64,000 nt of DNA from Sphingomonadales bacterium (GCA_027486415.1 JAIXPC010000008.1:124001-188000), one strand, 5' to 3'; shown: positions 17,473 through 25,887, counted from the first letter of the stretch. Program-made: numbers and translations. The notes: generated from the sequence alone by a model not told the origin.

Positions 17473-18900
17473 ATGGCTTCCGAACCCACCGCCACGGCCG
17501 CCCCGCGCGGCATCAACGCCAAGATGGTCAAGGTCTGGATGACCTGGGGCAGCAAGTTCCTGCCCTTTGCCGATGTCGCCAGCCCGGAACTGCCGCTGTC
17601 CAAGCTGCTGCGGCTGTCGCTGATCCAGGTCAGCGTGGGCATGAGCCTGGTGCTGCTGGTGGGTACGCTCAATCGCGTGATGATCGTGGAACTGGGCGTG
17701 CCGGCGACGCTGGTCGGCGTCATGCTCGCCCTGCCGCTGCTGGCGGCACCGTTCCGCGCGCTGATCGGCCACAAGTCCGACACGCACAAATCGGCGCTCG
17801 GCTGGCGGCGCGTGCCCTATATCTATCTCGGCACCATGATCCAGTTCGGCGGGCTGGCGATCATGCCGTTCGCGCTGCTGGTGCTGGCCGGCGCGCAGGA
17901 AGCCTATGATGAACGCGTCTGGCTGGGCCAGCCGGCGGCGGCCTTGGCCTTCCTGCTGGTCGGCATCGGCATCCACACGACGCAGACGGTGGGCCTCGCG
18001 CTCGCCACCGATCTCACCAAGGAAGAGCAGCAGCCCAACGTTGTCGGCCTGATGTACGTGATGCTGCTGGTCGGATCGATCATCGCGTCGCTGTTCTTCG
18101 GCTGGGCGCTGAAGGATTTCAGCCAGGGCCGCCTGATCCAGGTCATCCAGGGCAGCGCCGTCATCACCATCCTGTTGAACTTCACCGCGCTGTGGAAGCA
18201 GGAAACCCGTGTGCCGCACTATCTGCGGACCGAGCCGGCGCAGGCCGATCCCACCTTCAGGGAAAGCTGGGACCTGTTTGTCGGCAAGGAAAAGACCGTG
18301 CTGCGCCTGCTCGCCGTCGGTCTGGGCACGCTGGCCTTTTCGATGTCGGATATCGTGCTGGAACCCTATGGCGGCGAAGTGCTGAAACTGGGCGTTGGCA
18401 CCACCACCCTTTTGACCGCGATCATGGCGTTCGGCAGCCTGCTGGGCTTTGCCTATGCCTCCTACATCCTGTCGCTGGGCTCTGACCCGTTCCGGATGGC
18501 GGGCCTTGGCGCGCTGATCGGCCTGCCGGCCTATGGCCTGATCATCATGGCAGCCGGATCGGACACGCCGGAACTGTTCACGCTGGGCGTGCTGCTCGCC
18601 GGCATCGGCACCGGCCTGTTCGGCCACGGCACCTTGACGGCCACGATGCGGCTGGCGCCGCAAAGCCAGGTCGGCATTGCGATGGGAGCGTGGGGCGCCG
18701 TGCAGGCGACCAGCCAGGGCGTGGGTGCCACCATCGGCGGCGTCGTGCGCGATCTGGCGCGCGGGCTTGATCTGGGCCTGGGCGTCGCACCGCAGGCCAG
18801 CGGCTATGTGCTGATCTTTGGCCTGGAACTGGCCCTGATGGCGGCGACGCTGGCAGCGATGTGGCCGCTGATGAACCGCGACGAAGGCCGCAGCGCCTGA
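17473..18900 (+). CDS. pucC: PucC-family (BCH) major facilitator antenna-assembly protein
   Basis: A 475-residue protein with about 12 hydrophobic segments. It has the family features FLPFADVASPELPLSKLLRLSL near residue 30-50, GHKSDTHKSALGWRRVPYI after helix 3, and LATDLTKEEQQPNVVGLMY in the middle, typical of PucC/LhaA/BCH transporters. These proteins help insert LH polypeptides or bacteriochlorophyll into the intracytoplasmic or inner membrane. An RBS (GGAG, 17464-17467) precedes the ATG. It is convergent with the LH genes pucBA, which are encoded on the other strand just downstream. Confidence 0.92.
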   Translation: MASEPTATAAPRGINAKMVKVWMTWGSKFLPFADVASPELPLSKLLRLSLIQVSVGMSLVLLVGTLNRVMIVELGVPATLVGVMLALPLLAAPFRALIGHKSDTHKSALGWRRVPYIYLGTMIQFGGLAIMPFALLVLAGAQEAYDERVWLGQPAAALAFLLVGIGIHTTQTVGLALATDLTKEEQQPNVVGLMYVMLLVGSIIASLFFGWALKDFSQGRLIQVIQGSAVITILLNFTALWKQETRVPHYLRTEPAQADPTFRESWDLFVGKEKTVLRLLAVGLGTLAFSMSDIVLEPYGGEVLKLGVGTTTLLTAIMAFGSLLGFAYASYILSLGSDPFRMAGLGALIGLPAYGLIIMAAGSDTPELFTLGVLLAGIGTGLFGHGTLTATMRLAPQSQVGIAMGAWGAVQATSQGVGATIGGVVRDLARGLDLGLGVAPQASGYVLIFGLELALMAATLAAMWPLMNRDEGRSA

Positions 18901-18911
18901 TCTGATCCGGG

Positions 18912-18933
18912 CGCCGGGCGGCACAGCCCGGCG
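18912..18933 (+). terminator. GC-rich hairpin after pucC
   Basis: An 8-base perfect stem (CGCCGGGC pairing with GCCCGGCG) with a GGCACA loop, 11 bases after the pucC stop. No T-run follows, so it may be a 3'-end stabilising hairpin or an inefficient terminator. Confidence 0.4.
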
Positions 18934-19022
18934 ACCTCCCTGACTGTCGATGCCGACATTTGCTCTGGCCCGGCCGCGGCGTGATCGGGGTGCGCCGGCA
19001 ATGCGTCACCGCATCAGGACAT

Positions 19023-19057
19023 GAAAAAGCCGGCGCTCCTTGTGGGGAGCGCCGGCT
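19023..19057 (-). terminator. Rho-independent terminator of pucBA
   Basis: A 12-base perfect stem (19046-19057 with 19028-19039) and a 6-base loop, followed on the minus strand by five T residues. It lies about 35 bases after the pucA stop. Confidence 0.88.
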
Positions 19058-19090
19058 CGTTCGTGTCAGCCCGGCGAACCGGGCAATGAC

Positions 19091-19357
19091 TTACTTGGCT
19101 TCCGGAGCAGCTTCGGCAGCCGGAGCAGCCTCGGCAGCCGGAGCTTCAGCAGCCGGAGCGGCTTCAGCGGCCGGAGCAGCTTCCATCGCCGGGGCAGCGG
19201 CGGCGGTCGCGGCAGAACCCTGCCAGTAGCTGCCGAACCAGCTGGTGTTCAGCAGGATCGAAGCGTGCACGATCAGAGCGATGGCGGCCACACCGATGAA
19301 GAACAGCGGCAGACCGACGGTGGGGCTGACATAAAGCCAGATACGACCTTCATTCAT
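19091..19357 (-). CDS. pucA: LH2-type light-harvesting alpha chain with long Ala-Pro-Glu tail
   Basis: An 88-residue single-span antenna polypeptide. The N-terminus MNEGRIW, the bacteriochlorophyll-ligand His31 in LIVHASIL, and Tyr44-Trp45 in SYWQG match LH2 (B800-850) alpha chains rather than LH1. Tyr44/Trp45 are the residues that hydrogen-bond the B850 acetyl groups. After Gly47 comes a 41-residue tail of near-repeats of EAAPAA ending EAK, likely disordered; an Ala/Pro-rich extension is known for the Rubrivivax gelatinosus LH2 alpha chain. GGGGAG stands 8 bases before the ATG. The gene follows pucB by 18 bases and ends in a strong terminator. Confidence 0.9.
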   Translation of the reverse strand: MNEGRIWLYVSPTVGLPLFFIGVAAIALIVHASILLNTSWFGSYWQGSAATAAAAPAMEAAPAAEAAPAAEAPAAEAAPAAEAAPEAK

Positions 19358-19375
19358 GAGTCAGACTCCCCGAGA

Positions 19376-19528
19376 TTACTGCAGCCACGGCGTAAGAGCA
19401 TACGCCAGGATGTGCGCCAGAACGGCGATGGCGCCGAAAATTCGGGTGCCCCACTTGAGGCCCTCGTTGATTTCGACGGCTTCCTTTTCGGTCAGCCCGG
19501 TCGGGTAGACCTTGGTATCTTCAGCCAT
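19376..19528 (-). CDS. pucB: LH2-type light-harvesting beta chain
   Basis: A 50-residue antenna polypeptide with one membrane span. His39 (VLAHILAY) ligates bacteriochlorophyll, Arg29 aligns with the B800-site Arg20 of the Rhodoblastus acidophilus LH2 beta chain, and the C-terminus LTPWLQ matches the TPWLH end of LH2 beta chains. The conserved His 18 residues before the ligand is replaced by Asn21 (EINEG). The start at 19528 has GGAG about 8 bases upstream (GAGGAGTTATCA-ATG); the open frame upstream is not coding. It forms an operon with pucA. Confidence 0.92.
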   Translation of the reverse strand: MAEDTKVYPTGLTEKEAVEINEGLKWGTRIFGAIAVLAHILAYALTPWLQ

Positions 19529-19695
19529 TGATAACTCCTCTCCCATTCGGAAAAGTCGCCCGCCCCGAAAACAATATAGGGCTACGTCTCCCCCACCTGT
19601 TTGCCGGGCTGGGGTGACAACCAAATGCGACCCAGTCCTTACTGAAACCGGCGACTGACGGGTTACGTCGCGTCAACTGGTCGCAGTGGAATCAC

Positions 19696-19743
19696 CCCAT
19701 AAACAAACTGCCGCATGTGTCAATCTGTCACCGTAGGTCTACG
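19696..19743 (-). promoter_or_regulatory. Candidate pucBA promoter with palindrome and direct repeat
   Basis: On the minus strand: TTGACA (19723-19718), 16 bases, then TATGGG (19701-19696), giving a leader of about 160 bases to pucB. Just upstream of the -35 is the palindrome CGTAGGTCTACG (19732-19743), with inexact central GT. A plus-strand direct repeat TGTCA-ATC-TGTCA (19718-19730) overlaps the -35. No TGT-N12-ACA site of the PpsR/CrtJ type was found between 19529 and 19824. The rest of that gap shows no gene. Confidence 0.45.
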
Positions 19744-19824
19744 TAATTCGGGCACACAGGCAGGTTTTTCAGTATTGCGATGCAGCATCGCAAGTGCAGC
19801 ACAAACGGGGTCGTCGCGTCCACT

Positions 19825-20916
19825 TCAGGCGCGAATGAAACGGTCCACCCCGCTGGAATCGCTCACTCGGTGCACGCGGCCGCGTTCTTCCAGCCAGTGC
19901 AGGTGCGCCACGGTTTCGCCGGTCGCCAGACCATAATCCGCTTCACCGATCGGGCGGCGGAACAGCGCGGCAAAGCAGTCCACCGCCGTGCGCGGCGTGG
20001 CGCAGAACGCCTCCAGCTTTTCTAGCTTGGCGGCGTGATCGGCGGCCAGCTGGTCAAGCCGGGTGTGAAGGCCCTGAAATGGTTCGTTGTGCGCCGGCAG
20101 CACCAGCACATCGTCGGGGATGGCGCGCAGCCGGTCGATCGATTCGAGCCAGTCACCCAGCGGATCGGCATAAGGTTCGGTGGGATAGACCGACACGTTG
20201 GACGTGATGCGCGGCAGCACCTGATCGCCGGAGATCATGACGCCATCCGACACCAGGCAGGCGTGTTCCGGCGCATGGCCGCGCCCCACCACCACCTGCC
20301 ACTGGCGCGCCCCGATATTGAGCACATCACCATCCTTCAGCCGTTTGAAGCCGGCGGGCATGCGGGTGATGATCTTGCCGAAACTGCCCCAGGCCTTGGC
20401 CTTCATGGCCGCCACCTGCTCCTCGCTCCAGCCGGCGCGCACCGAAAAGGCCACCGCTTCATCGGGCGGCGCATCGCGCACGTCGAGGATCAGGGTGCGG
20501 GCGAGCAGATATTCGGTGCGGGTGATTTCCAGCGGCACGTCATACTTGCGGCACAGCCAGCCCGCCATGCCAAGGTGATCGGGGTGATAATGGGTGACGA
20601 TGACGCGGGTGACCGGCTTGCCGGCGAACGGCCCGGCCAGCAGTGCCTCCCAACTGGCCTTGCTGGCGGGCAGGCCGACGCCGGTATCGACGATGGCCCA
20701 GCCATCACCGGCATCGAGCACCCAGAGGTTGATGTGATCCAGCCCGAACGGCAGGCCCATCCGCACCCAGAAGATGCCGGGCAGGATTTCATGGGTTTCG
20801 GCTGTGCCCGGCACCCAGCGGCCACAGGGGTAATGCAGCCCGTTGATGCTGTCGGGCGCCCGCGCCGCCGTGCTCGGCGCGAAATCGGGCACGGCGTTGA
20901 GGGGCGGCGGTTCCAT
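19825..20916 (-). CDS. MBL-fold metallo-hydrolase
   Basis: A 363-residue metallo-beta-lactamase-fold enzyme with the zinc motif HYHPDH (His109, His111, Asp113, His114), downstream GRGHAPEHACL with a metal His, and SGDQVLPRI with a metal Asp. The C-terminal part (LPAHNEPF, then helices) is the extra helical domain of the MBL-fold family associated with CoA-thioester or lactone hydrolysis. The start is taken at 20916; the frame is open to 20988 but the extra residues look non-family. It is divergent from the HAD phosphatase. The substrate is unknown. Confidence 0.87.
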   Translation of the reverse strand: MEPPPLNAVPDFAPSTAARAPDSINGLHYPCGRWVPGTAETHEILPGIFWVRMGLPFGLDHINLWVLDAGDGWAIVDTGVGLPASKASWEALLAGPFAGKPVTRVIVTHYHPDHLGMAGWLCRKYDVPLEITRTEYLLARTLILDVRDAPPDEAVAFSVRAGWSEEQVAAMKAKAWGSFGKIITRMPAGFKRLKDGDVLNIGARQWQVVVGRGHAPEHACLVSDGVMISGDQVLPRITSNVSVYPTEPYADPLGDWLESIDRLRAIPDDVLVLPAHNEPFQGLHTRLDQLAADHAAKLEKLEAFCATPRTAVDCFAALFRRPIGEADYGLATGETVAHLHWLEERGRVHRVSDSSGVDRFIRA

Positions 20917-21005
20917 GCCATCCGGTGTAGGTGACACAGTGACAGAGTCGACTCGCGCTGCTGATAGGCTAAGGGGGCGGCAATGCATCCCCGGAAGCCC
21001 ACACC

Positions 21006-21659
21006 ATGAAACTCGCCGTGTTCGATTGCGACGGAACGTTGATCGACAGCCAGATCAACATCATCCGCGCCATGGAAAGCAGCTTTGCCCGGCACGGCCT
21101 GCCGGCACCCGATCCCCATGCCACGCGGCGCATCGTCGGGCTTTCGCTGGTGGAGGCGATGCAGGCGCTGCTGCCGGAGGCGCCACATGATCTGCACCTG
21201 AGCCTGGCCGATGATTACAAGACCGCGTTCCAGCGGCTGCGGGCGGACAAGGCGCTGGATGCCGAGCCGCTGTATCCGGGCATCGCCAGATTGCTCGACA
21301 CGCTGGCGGATGCGGGCTGGCTGCTGGCGGTGGCGACGGGCAAATCCGATCGCGGGCTGAAACTGGCGCTGGAGCATCACGACATCCACCACCTGTTCAT
21401 CAGCCTGCAGACGGCGGACCGCCACCCATCGAAACCGCACCCATCGATGCTGCGCGCCGCGCTGGCCGATGCGGGGGCCGAGGAACATCAGGCGGTGATG
21501 ATCGGGGACACGATCTTCGACATCGCCATGGGCCAGGCCGCCGGCGTGAGGAGCATCGGTGTCGACTGGGGCTATCACGATGCCCACGAGCTGATCGATG
21601 CCGGTGCGGTTGGCGTGGCCAACGATGCCGATCACCTGCTGGCGTTGATGCATGGCTGA
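21006..21659 (+). CDS. HAD-family phosphatase (phosphoglycolate phosphatase-like)
   Basis: A 217-residue HAD hydrolase. Motif I is FDCDGTLIDS, motif II ATGKSDRG, a Lys lies in PHPSML, and motif IV is MIGDTIFDIAMG. The cap domain between motifs I and II is the helical C1 type seen in phosphoglycolate phosphatase and pyrophosphatase PpaX. The substrate cannot be settled by sequence. It overlaps the next small membrane-protein gene by 8 bases. Confidence 0.88.
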   Translation: MKLAVFDCDGTLIDSQINIIRAMESSFARHGLPAPDPHATRRIVGLSLVEAMQALLPEAPHDLHLSLADDYKTAFQRLRADKALDAEPLYPGIARLLDTLADAGWLLAVATGKSDRGLKLALEHHDIHHLFISLQTADRHPSKPHPSMLRAALADAGAEEHQAVMIGDTIFDIAMGQAAGVRSIGVDWGYHDAHELIDAGAVGVANDADHLLALMHG

Positions 21660-21882
21660 CGGGGAGCCCCCGGTTGGTTCGGGCGCGATGATCGCCCGGT
21701 TGCGGCGGGTGGGCCGGGTGCTGGCCATCCTGTCGCTGCTGTTCGGCGGCGCATTTGTGGTGCTGGCGCGGCGATCGGCCAGTGCCAGCGGCGGGGATAT
21801 CGCCTCGGCGCTGTTCTGGGTGGCCGCCGTGCTGCAATTCGCGCTGGCCTTTGTCTTGCTGTGGCGCGGTCGGCGCGGGTAA
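21652..21882 (+). CDS. Small hypothetical membrane protein
   Basis: A 76-residue protein with two predicted hydrophobic segments (about residues 23-40 and 51-70) and a basic C-terminus (WRGRRG). No family recognised. It overlaps the phosphatase stop and lies in the phosphatase-ATP12 chaperone gene string, so it is probably coexpressed. Inner-membrane location is inferred. Confidence 0.65.
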   Translation: MADGEPPVGSGAMIARLRRVGRVLAILSLLFGGAFVVLARRSASASGGDIASALFWVAAVLQFALAFVLLWRGRRG

Positions 21883-21891
21883 GGCTTGGGC

Positions 21892-22095
21892 ATGAGCGAT
21901 GCCCCCCTGCCCGCGGCCGAGGCCCGCAAGAAATATCTGGTCTTTCTCGCCGTCCGCCTGGCCGGGCTGGCGGTGATGTTTGCCGGCGTGTGGCTGATGC
22001 GCGAGGTGGGCCAGGGTCCGGGGCTGGTGGCGGTGCTGATCGGCGGCGCCACCCTGTTCATCCGCCCCCGCCATCTGGGGCTGACGCGCAAATGA
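21892..22095 (+). CDS. Small hypothetical membrane protein
   Basis: A 67-residue protein with two hydrophobic segments (about residues 14-36 and 42-58) and a basic tail ([10 protein letters not shown]). Its ATG at 21892 is 9 bases after the previous stop, and its own stop overlaps the ATP12 start (ATGA). Short two-helix proteins are often found before ATP12-type genes in sphingomonads, but I do not know its function. Confidence 0.68.
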   Translation: MSDAPLPAAEARKKYLVFLAVRLAGLAVMFAGVWLMREVGQGPGLVAVLIGGATLFIRPRHLGLTRK

Positions 22096-22787
22096 AGCGG
22101 TTCTGGACGACGGCCACCGCTGCGCCCGCCGATGGCGGCTGGACGGTGCTGCTGGATGGCCGCCCCGTCCGCACGCCGGCGCGCGCGCCGCTGATCGTGC
22201 CGGGCGAGGCGCTGGCCGAGGCGATCGCGGCGGAGTGGGCGGCGCAGGGCGAGACGGTGAACCCGCGCGCCATGCCGTTGACCGGTCTTGCCAATGCCGC
22301 CATCGACCGGGTCGCCGCCGATCCCGCCAGTTTCGTCACGCGGCTGGCGGCCTATGCCGGCAGCGACGTGATCGCCTACCGCGCCGATGGCCCGGCATCG
22401 CTGCTGGCGGCGCAGGCGGCGGCGTGGGACAGCTGGATCGACTGGCTGGCCCGGCGTTACGATGCCGCCATCACCGTCACCACCGGCATCGTTCACGTCG
22501 CCCAGCCGCCGGCCACGCTGGCGCGGGTGGAGGCCGCCTTTGCCGCCCTCACGCCGTTCCAGCTGGTGGCGATGGATCCGATCGTCACCATCACCGGTTC
22601 TGCCGTGCTGGCGCTGGCGGTGGCGGCGGGCGAACTGGATGCCGATGCCGCCTATGACGCCGCGCACGTCGATGCGCGCTGGCAGGAAGAACAATGGGGC
22701 CGCGATCCTCTTGCCGAACAGGCCGAAGCGGCGCGGCGGGCCGACCTGCAGGCGGCTGTCCGCTTCCTGCGGCTGGTGACAGGGTGA
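22092..22787 (+). CDS. ATP12 family chaperone
   Basis: A 231-residue protein of the ATP12 chaperone family, which assists F1-ATPase assembly by holding the alpha subunit. Recognisable parts are [12 protein letters not shown] at the N-terminus, [36 protein letters not shown] and [15 protein letters not shown] near the C-terminus. The start overlaps the preceding stop by 4 bases. It ends 67 bases before pccB. Confidence 0.92.
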   Translation: MKRFWTTATAAPADGGWTVLLDGRPVRTPARAPLIVPGEALAEAIAAEWAAQGETVNPRAMPLTGLANAAIDRVAADPASFVTRLAAYAGSDVIAYRADGPASLLAAQAAAWDSWIDWLARRYDAAITVTTGIVHVAQPPATLARVEAAFAALTPFQLVAMDPIVTITGSAVLALAVAAGELDADAAYDAAHVDARWQEEQWGRDPLAEQAEAARRADLQAAVRFLRLVTG

Positions 22788-22854
22788 CCAATCGCCTCTT
22801 GCCCGACTGCAATCCCATGATAGGGGCAAAGACCAGACGGAGTGGAACGCGCCC

Positions 22855-24387
22855 ATGTTGAAGCAACTGGAAGAACTGGAACGTCGCCGCGCTGCCGCCA
22901 AGCTGGGCGGCGGTGAAAAGCGCATTGCCGCGCAGCACGCCAAGGGCCGGCTGACGGCGCGCGAACGGCTGGACATCCTGCTCGATCCCGGCAGCTTCGA
23001 AGAGCTCGACATGTATGTGGAGCACAACTGCACCGATTTCGGCATGGCCGACCAGGTGATCCCCGGCGATGGCGTCGTCACCGGTTCGGGCACGATCAAC
23101 GGCCGGCTGGTGTTCGTGTTTTCGCAGGATTTCACCGTGTTCGGCGGTTCGCTGTCGGAACGCCACGCCCAGAAGATCTGCAAGATCATGGACATGGCGA
23201 TGAAGGTCGGCGCGCCGGTCATCGGCCTCAACGATTCGGGCGGCGCCCGCATCCAGGAAGGCGTGGCGTCCCTGGGCGGCTATGCCGAGGTGTTCCAGAG
23301 GAACGTGCTGGCATCGGGCGTGGTGCCGCAGATATCGCTGATCATGGGGCCCTGTGCCGGCGGCGCCGTCTATTCTCCGGCAATGACCGACTTCATCTTC
23401 ATGGTGAAGGATTCGAGCTATATGTTCGTCACCGGCCCCGACGTGGTGAAGACGGTGACCAACGAGGTGGTGACCCAGGAAGAACTGGGCGGCGCCATCA
23501 CCCACAGCACCAAATCGGGCGTGGCCGATCTGGCGCTGGAGGATGACATCGACGCTCTCCTCCGCACCCGGCAGTTCTTTGACTTCCTGCCGCTGAACAA
23601 TCGCGAGGATGCGCCGTTCCGCCCGACCAGCGATGATCCGCTGCGGATCGACGACAGCCTGGACACGCTGATCCCGGCCAGCGCCACCAAGCCCTATGAC
23701 ATGCACGAGCTGATCCAGAAGGTCGCCGACGACGGCGAATTCTTCGAACTTCAGCCGGGCCATGCCGGCAACATCATCATCGGTTTCGCCCGCATCGAAG
23801 GCCACACGGTGGGCATCGTCGCCAACCAGCCGATGGTGCTGGCCGGCTGTCTCGACATCGCGGCGTCGAAGAAGGCCGGGCGCTTCGTGCGCTTCTGCGA
23901 TGCCTTCAACATCCCGATCGTCACGTTCGTCGATGTGCCCGGCTTCCTGCCCGGCGTGGCGCAGGAATATGGCGGCATCATCAAGCATGGCGCCAAACTG
24001 CTGTTTGCCTATGCCGAAGCCACCGTGCCCAAGATCACCGTTATCACCCGCAAGGCGTATGGCGGCGCCTATGACGTGATGGCGTCCAAGCATCTGCGCG
24101 GCGATCTGAACTATGCGTGGCCGACCGCCGAAATCGCCGTGATGGGTGCCAAGGGCGCGGTGGAGATCATCTTTCGCCAGGATATCGGCGACAAGGACAA
24201 GATCGCGGCCCGCACCGCCGAATATGAAGCCCGCTTTGCCAACCCGTTCGTGGCGGCATCCAAGGGCTTCATCGACGAGGTGATCATGCCGCATTCGACC
24301 CGCCGCCGCATTGCGCTGGGCCTGAGGAAGCTGCGGACCAAGACGCTGGAAAACCCCTGGAAGAAGCACGACAACATCCCGCTGTAA
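22855..24387 (+). CDS. pccB: Propionyl-CoA carboxylase beta subunit (carboxyltransferase)
   Basis: A 510-residue carboxyltransferase with the two crotonase-like halves: [14 protein letters not shown] and [13 protein letters not shown] in the N-terminal half, and [22 protein letters not shown] and [12 protein letters not shown] in the C-terminal half. This length and these motifs match PccB. It carboxylates propionyl-CoA to methylmalonyl-CoA using biotin from the alpha subunit at 25888-27891. The two subunits are separated by two unrelated genes. Acetyl-CoA or mixed specificity is possible. Confidence 0.93.
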   Translation: MLKQLEELERRRAAAKLGGGEKRIAAQHAKGRLTARERLDILLDPGSFEELDMYVEHNCTDFGMADQVIPGDGVVTGSGTINGRLVFVFSQDFTVFGGSLSERHAQKICKIMDMAMKVGAPVIGLNDSGGARIQEGVASLGGYAEVFQRNVLASGVVPQISLIMGPCAGGAVYSPAMTDFIFMVKDSSYMFVTGPDVVKTVTNEVVTQEELGGAITHSTKSGVADLALEDDIDALLRTRQFFDFLPLNNREDAPFRPTSDDPLRIDDSLDTLIPASATKPYDMHELIQKVADDGEFFELQPGHAGNIIIGFARIEGHTVGIVANQPMVLAGCLDIAASKKAGRFVRFCDAFNIPIVTFVDVPGFLPGVAQEYGGIIKHGAKLLFAYAEATVPKITVITRKAYGGAYDVMASKHLRGDLNYAWPTAEIAVMGAKGAVEIIFRQDIGDKDKIAARTAEYEARFANPFVAASKGFIDEVIMPHSTRRRIALGLRKLRTKTLENPWKKHDNIPL

Positions 24388-24394
24388 CCAGGCG

Positions 24395-24421
24395 GGCCGA
24401 CAGGGCGCAGCGTTGTCGGCC
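24395..24421 (+). terminator. Hairpin after pccB
   Basis: An 8-base perfect stem (GGCCGACA with TGTCGGCC) around an 11-base loop, 8 bases after the pccB stop. No T-run follows, so termination is uncertain. The rest of the gap to 24502 is very GC-rich with no visible gene. Confidence 0.4.
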
Positions 24422-24502
24422 GACCCTGGCACAGCCGGCGGGCGGGAGGGGCCGGGGGCGGGCCCGCGTGACAATCCCCCGCCACGCGCCTAAAGCCCGG
24501 CC

Positions 24503-24973
24503 ATGCCCGAAACCTATCTCGTCTGGAAATTCCTGCACCTCACCGGTGTGGTGATGCTGATGGGCAACATCACCGTCACCGCCATCTGGAAATTCTTTGC
24601 CGATCGCGACGGGCGCGGGCCGGTGCTGGCGTTCGCGCAGAAACTGATCACCTACACCGACTGGTCGATGACGGTGTGGGGCGTCGTGCTGCTGATGCTG
24701 GGCGGATACGGCATGGCGATTGCCGGGCAGTTCGATCTGACCCAGGGCTGGCTGCTGTGGTCGCAACTGCTGTTCGTCGCATCGGGGCTGATCTGGATGG
24801 GGCTGATCGTGCCGATCCAGATCCGATCAAGCCGGCTGGCAAGAGACTTCGATGGCGGCACCACCGTCCCCGATGCCTATCGAAGCCTTTCGAAACGCTG
24901 GATTTTCTGGGGCCTGATTTCGACCGTGCCGCTGGTTTCGGCGCTGTGGCTGATGATTGCCCGCCCGGCATGA
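24503..24973 (+). CDS. DUF2269 family membrane protein
   Basis: A 156-residue protein with four hydrophobic segments (about residues 6-28, 50-72, 84-105 and 130-150). The N-terminal LKFLHLTGVVMLMGN-like stretch (VWKFLHLTGVVMLMGNITV) and the GLIWMGLIVPIQIR region are typical of DUF2269 integral membrane proteins. Function unknown. It lies between the two propionyl-CoA carboxylase genes and is followed by the UrcA-family gene. Confidence 0.8.
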   Translation: MPETYLVWKFLHLTGVVMLMGNITVTAIWKFFADRDGRGPVLAFAQKLITYTDWSMTVWGVVLLMLGGYGMAIAGQFDLTQGWLLWSQLLFVASGLIWMGLIVPIQIRSSRLARDFDGGTTVPDAYRSLSKRWIFWGLISTVPLVSALWLMIARPA

Positions 24974-25087
24974 CGGGCGATGTTGCGATAAAATGACGTG
25001 CTCATGACAGTTTGATGACATTGTTGTTGCATTGATGTGACTTCAGGCGCATTCTCCCGGTGTGGATTGTTTTGCGGGAGATGTCGG

Positions 25088-25399
25088 ATGCGCGCGATGA
25101 TGGCCCTGGTGGTTGCAGCCACGCTGGCGATGCCGGCCATGGCAGCCGATGCCGGTTATGAACAATCGCGGGTGCGTGTGCAGACGGCGGATCTCGATCT
25201 GGCGTCGGCAAGCGGCCAGCGTCAGCTCGATCGCCGCCTGTCGCTGGCGATGACCCGCCTTTGCGGGGAGCCCGTGCTCCACACCCGCGACGAGCTGGCC
25301 GAACTCGCCGCCTGCCAGGCCGATGCGATGGCCGCAGCGGCACCGCAGATCGAGGCTGCGCGCGCGCGCCGCGCCGTCGCGGTCGCAACCAGCCGCTGA
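25088..25399 (+). CDS. UrcA family protein
   Basis: A 103-residue secreted protein with a signal peptide ending near MAA-DA (residue 20). The mature part matches the UrcA family: VQTADLDLASASGQRQLDRRL, a Cys at LCG, and a second Cys at AACQADAMAAA, probably disulfide-linked. The family is typical of sphingomonads and related alphaproteobacteria and has no settled role. The ATG at 25088 has GGGAG about 8 bases upstream. A strong terminator follows. Confidence 0.82.
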   Translation: MRAMMALVVAATLAMPAMAADAGYEQSRVRVQTADLDLASASGQRQLDRRLSLAMTRLCGEPVLHTRDELAELAACQADAMAAAAPQIEAARARRAVAVATSR

Positions 25400-25433
25400 T
25401 GTCCCTTTGGCGGGGCCTTCCCGCCTGAACCCG

Positions 25434-25468
25434 AAAGGCCGGTGCGATCCTGATCGTGCCGGCCTTTT
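25434..25468 (+). terminator. Rho-independent terminator after the UrcA gene
   Basis: AAAGGCCGG pairs with CCGGCCTTT, with an inner GCGATC/GATCGT stem, and is followed by TTTT. It lies 35 bases after the stop codon. Confidence 0.85.
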
Positions 25469-25828
25469 GCCGTTGGTGATCAGGGCTGCGGATCGCGGTG
25501 CAGCGGGGTGACATCGCCGACGAGCGCCGCAAGGGCGATGGTGATGGTGGCGAGGAAAAGGCGCATGGCGGGATGATCCGGGAAGGGGTGGCCGGCGCCG
25601 CCGGGGGCGGTCGGCGCCGGCCGATGTGTCAGGGCCACCGGGGGGAAAGCCCTGACAAGAGCGGCGATGACAAGGCGACCCCTTGCCGGATCGCCGGATG
25701 TGAGGGGACGTCACCGCCTGTGATCGATACGCGTCATCTGCGCGATGGTTGCCGAAAAAGGAAACCGGACGTTTCTGTCGCGGTCATCGTCATAATCGAT
25801 GTATTGCGCCGTGCCGCCGCGTCGTTAT
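25469..25828. other. Intergenic stretch without a supported gene
   Basis: About 360 bases between the UrcA terminator and the pccA promoter region. Short open frames exist on both strands but none has a ribosome site together with protein-like composition. A 28-codon minus-strand frame (25566-25480) begins with a hydrophobic run and is listed as rejected. No tRNA or repeat was seen. Confidence 0.5.
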
Positions 25829-25853
25829 GGAACAGGCACGGGGCCGGGGCGTG
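25829..25853 (+). promoter_or_regulatory. Possible EcfG-type stress promoter upstream of pccA
   Basis: GGAAC (25829-25833), 16 bases, then CGTG (25850-25853), one mismatch from the alphaproteobacterial general-stress consensus GGAAC-N16/17-CGTT. Transcription would start near 25860, about 28 bases before the pccA GTG. A single mismatch in a GC-rich window makes chance occurrence realistic. Confidence 0.3.
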
Positions 25854-25887
25854 ACACGCGCCGGCGCAGACGGGAGGCCGGAGCCAC

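Noticed and set aside
19091-19528. The pair as LH1 (pufBA)
   Set aside because: The alpha chain starts MNEGRIW and ends its helix with YWQG, and the beta chain ends TPWLQ, all LH2-like. pufLM does not follow.
19529-19824. A PpsR/CrtJ binding site TGT-N12-ACA upstream of pucBA
   Set aside because: I checked every ACA in the gap and none has TGT at the right spacing; the nearest is TGT-N16-ACA at about 19608.
20490-23252. A 920-codon minus-strand frame crossing the HAD, ATP12 and pccB genes
   Set aside because: It runs antisense to three supported genes and has no protein-like motif of its own.
25480-25566. A 28-codon minus-strand frame starting MRLFLATITIALAALVGD
   Set aside because: It begins like a signal peptide, but no Shine-Dalgarno site precedes it and the mature part is only about 10 residues. 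Not enough support for a gene.
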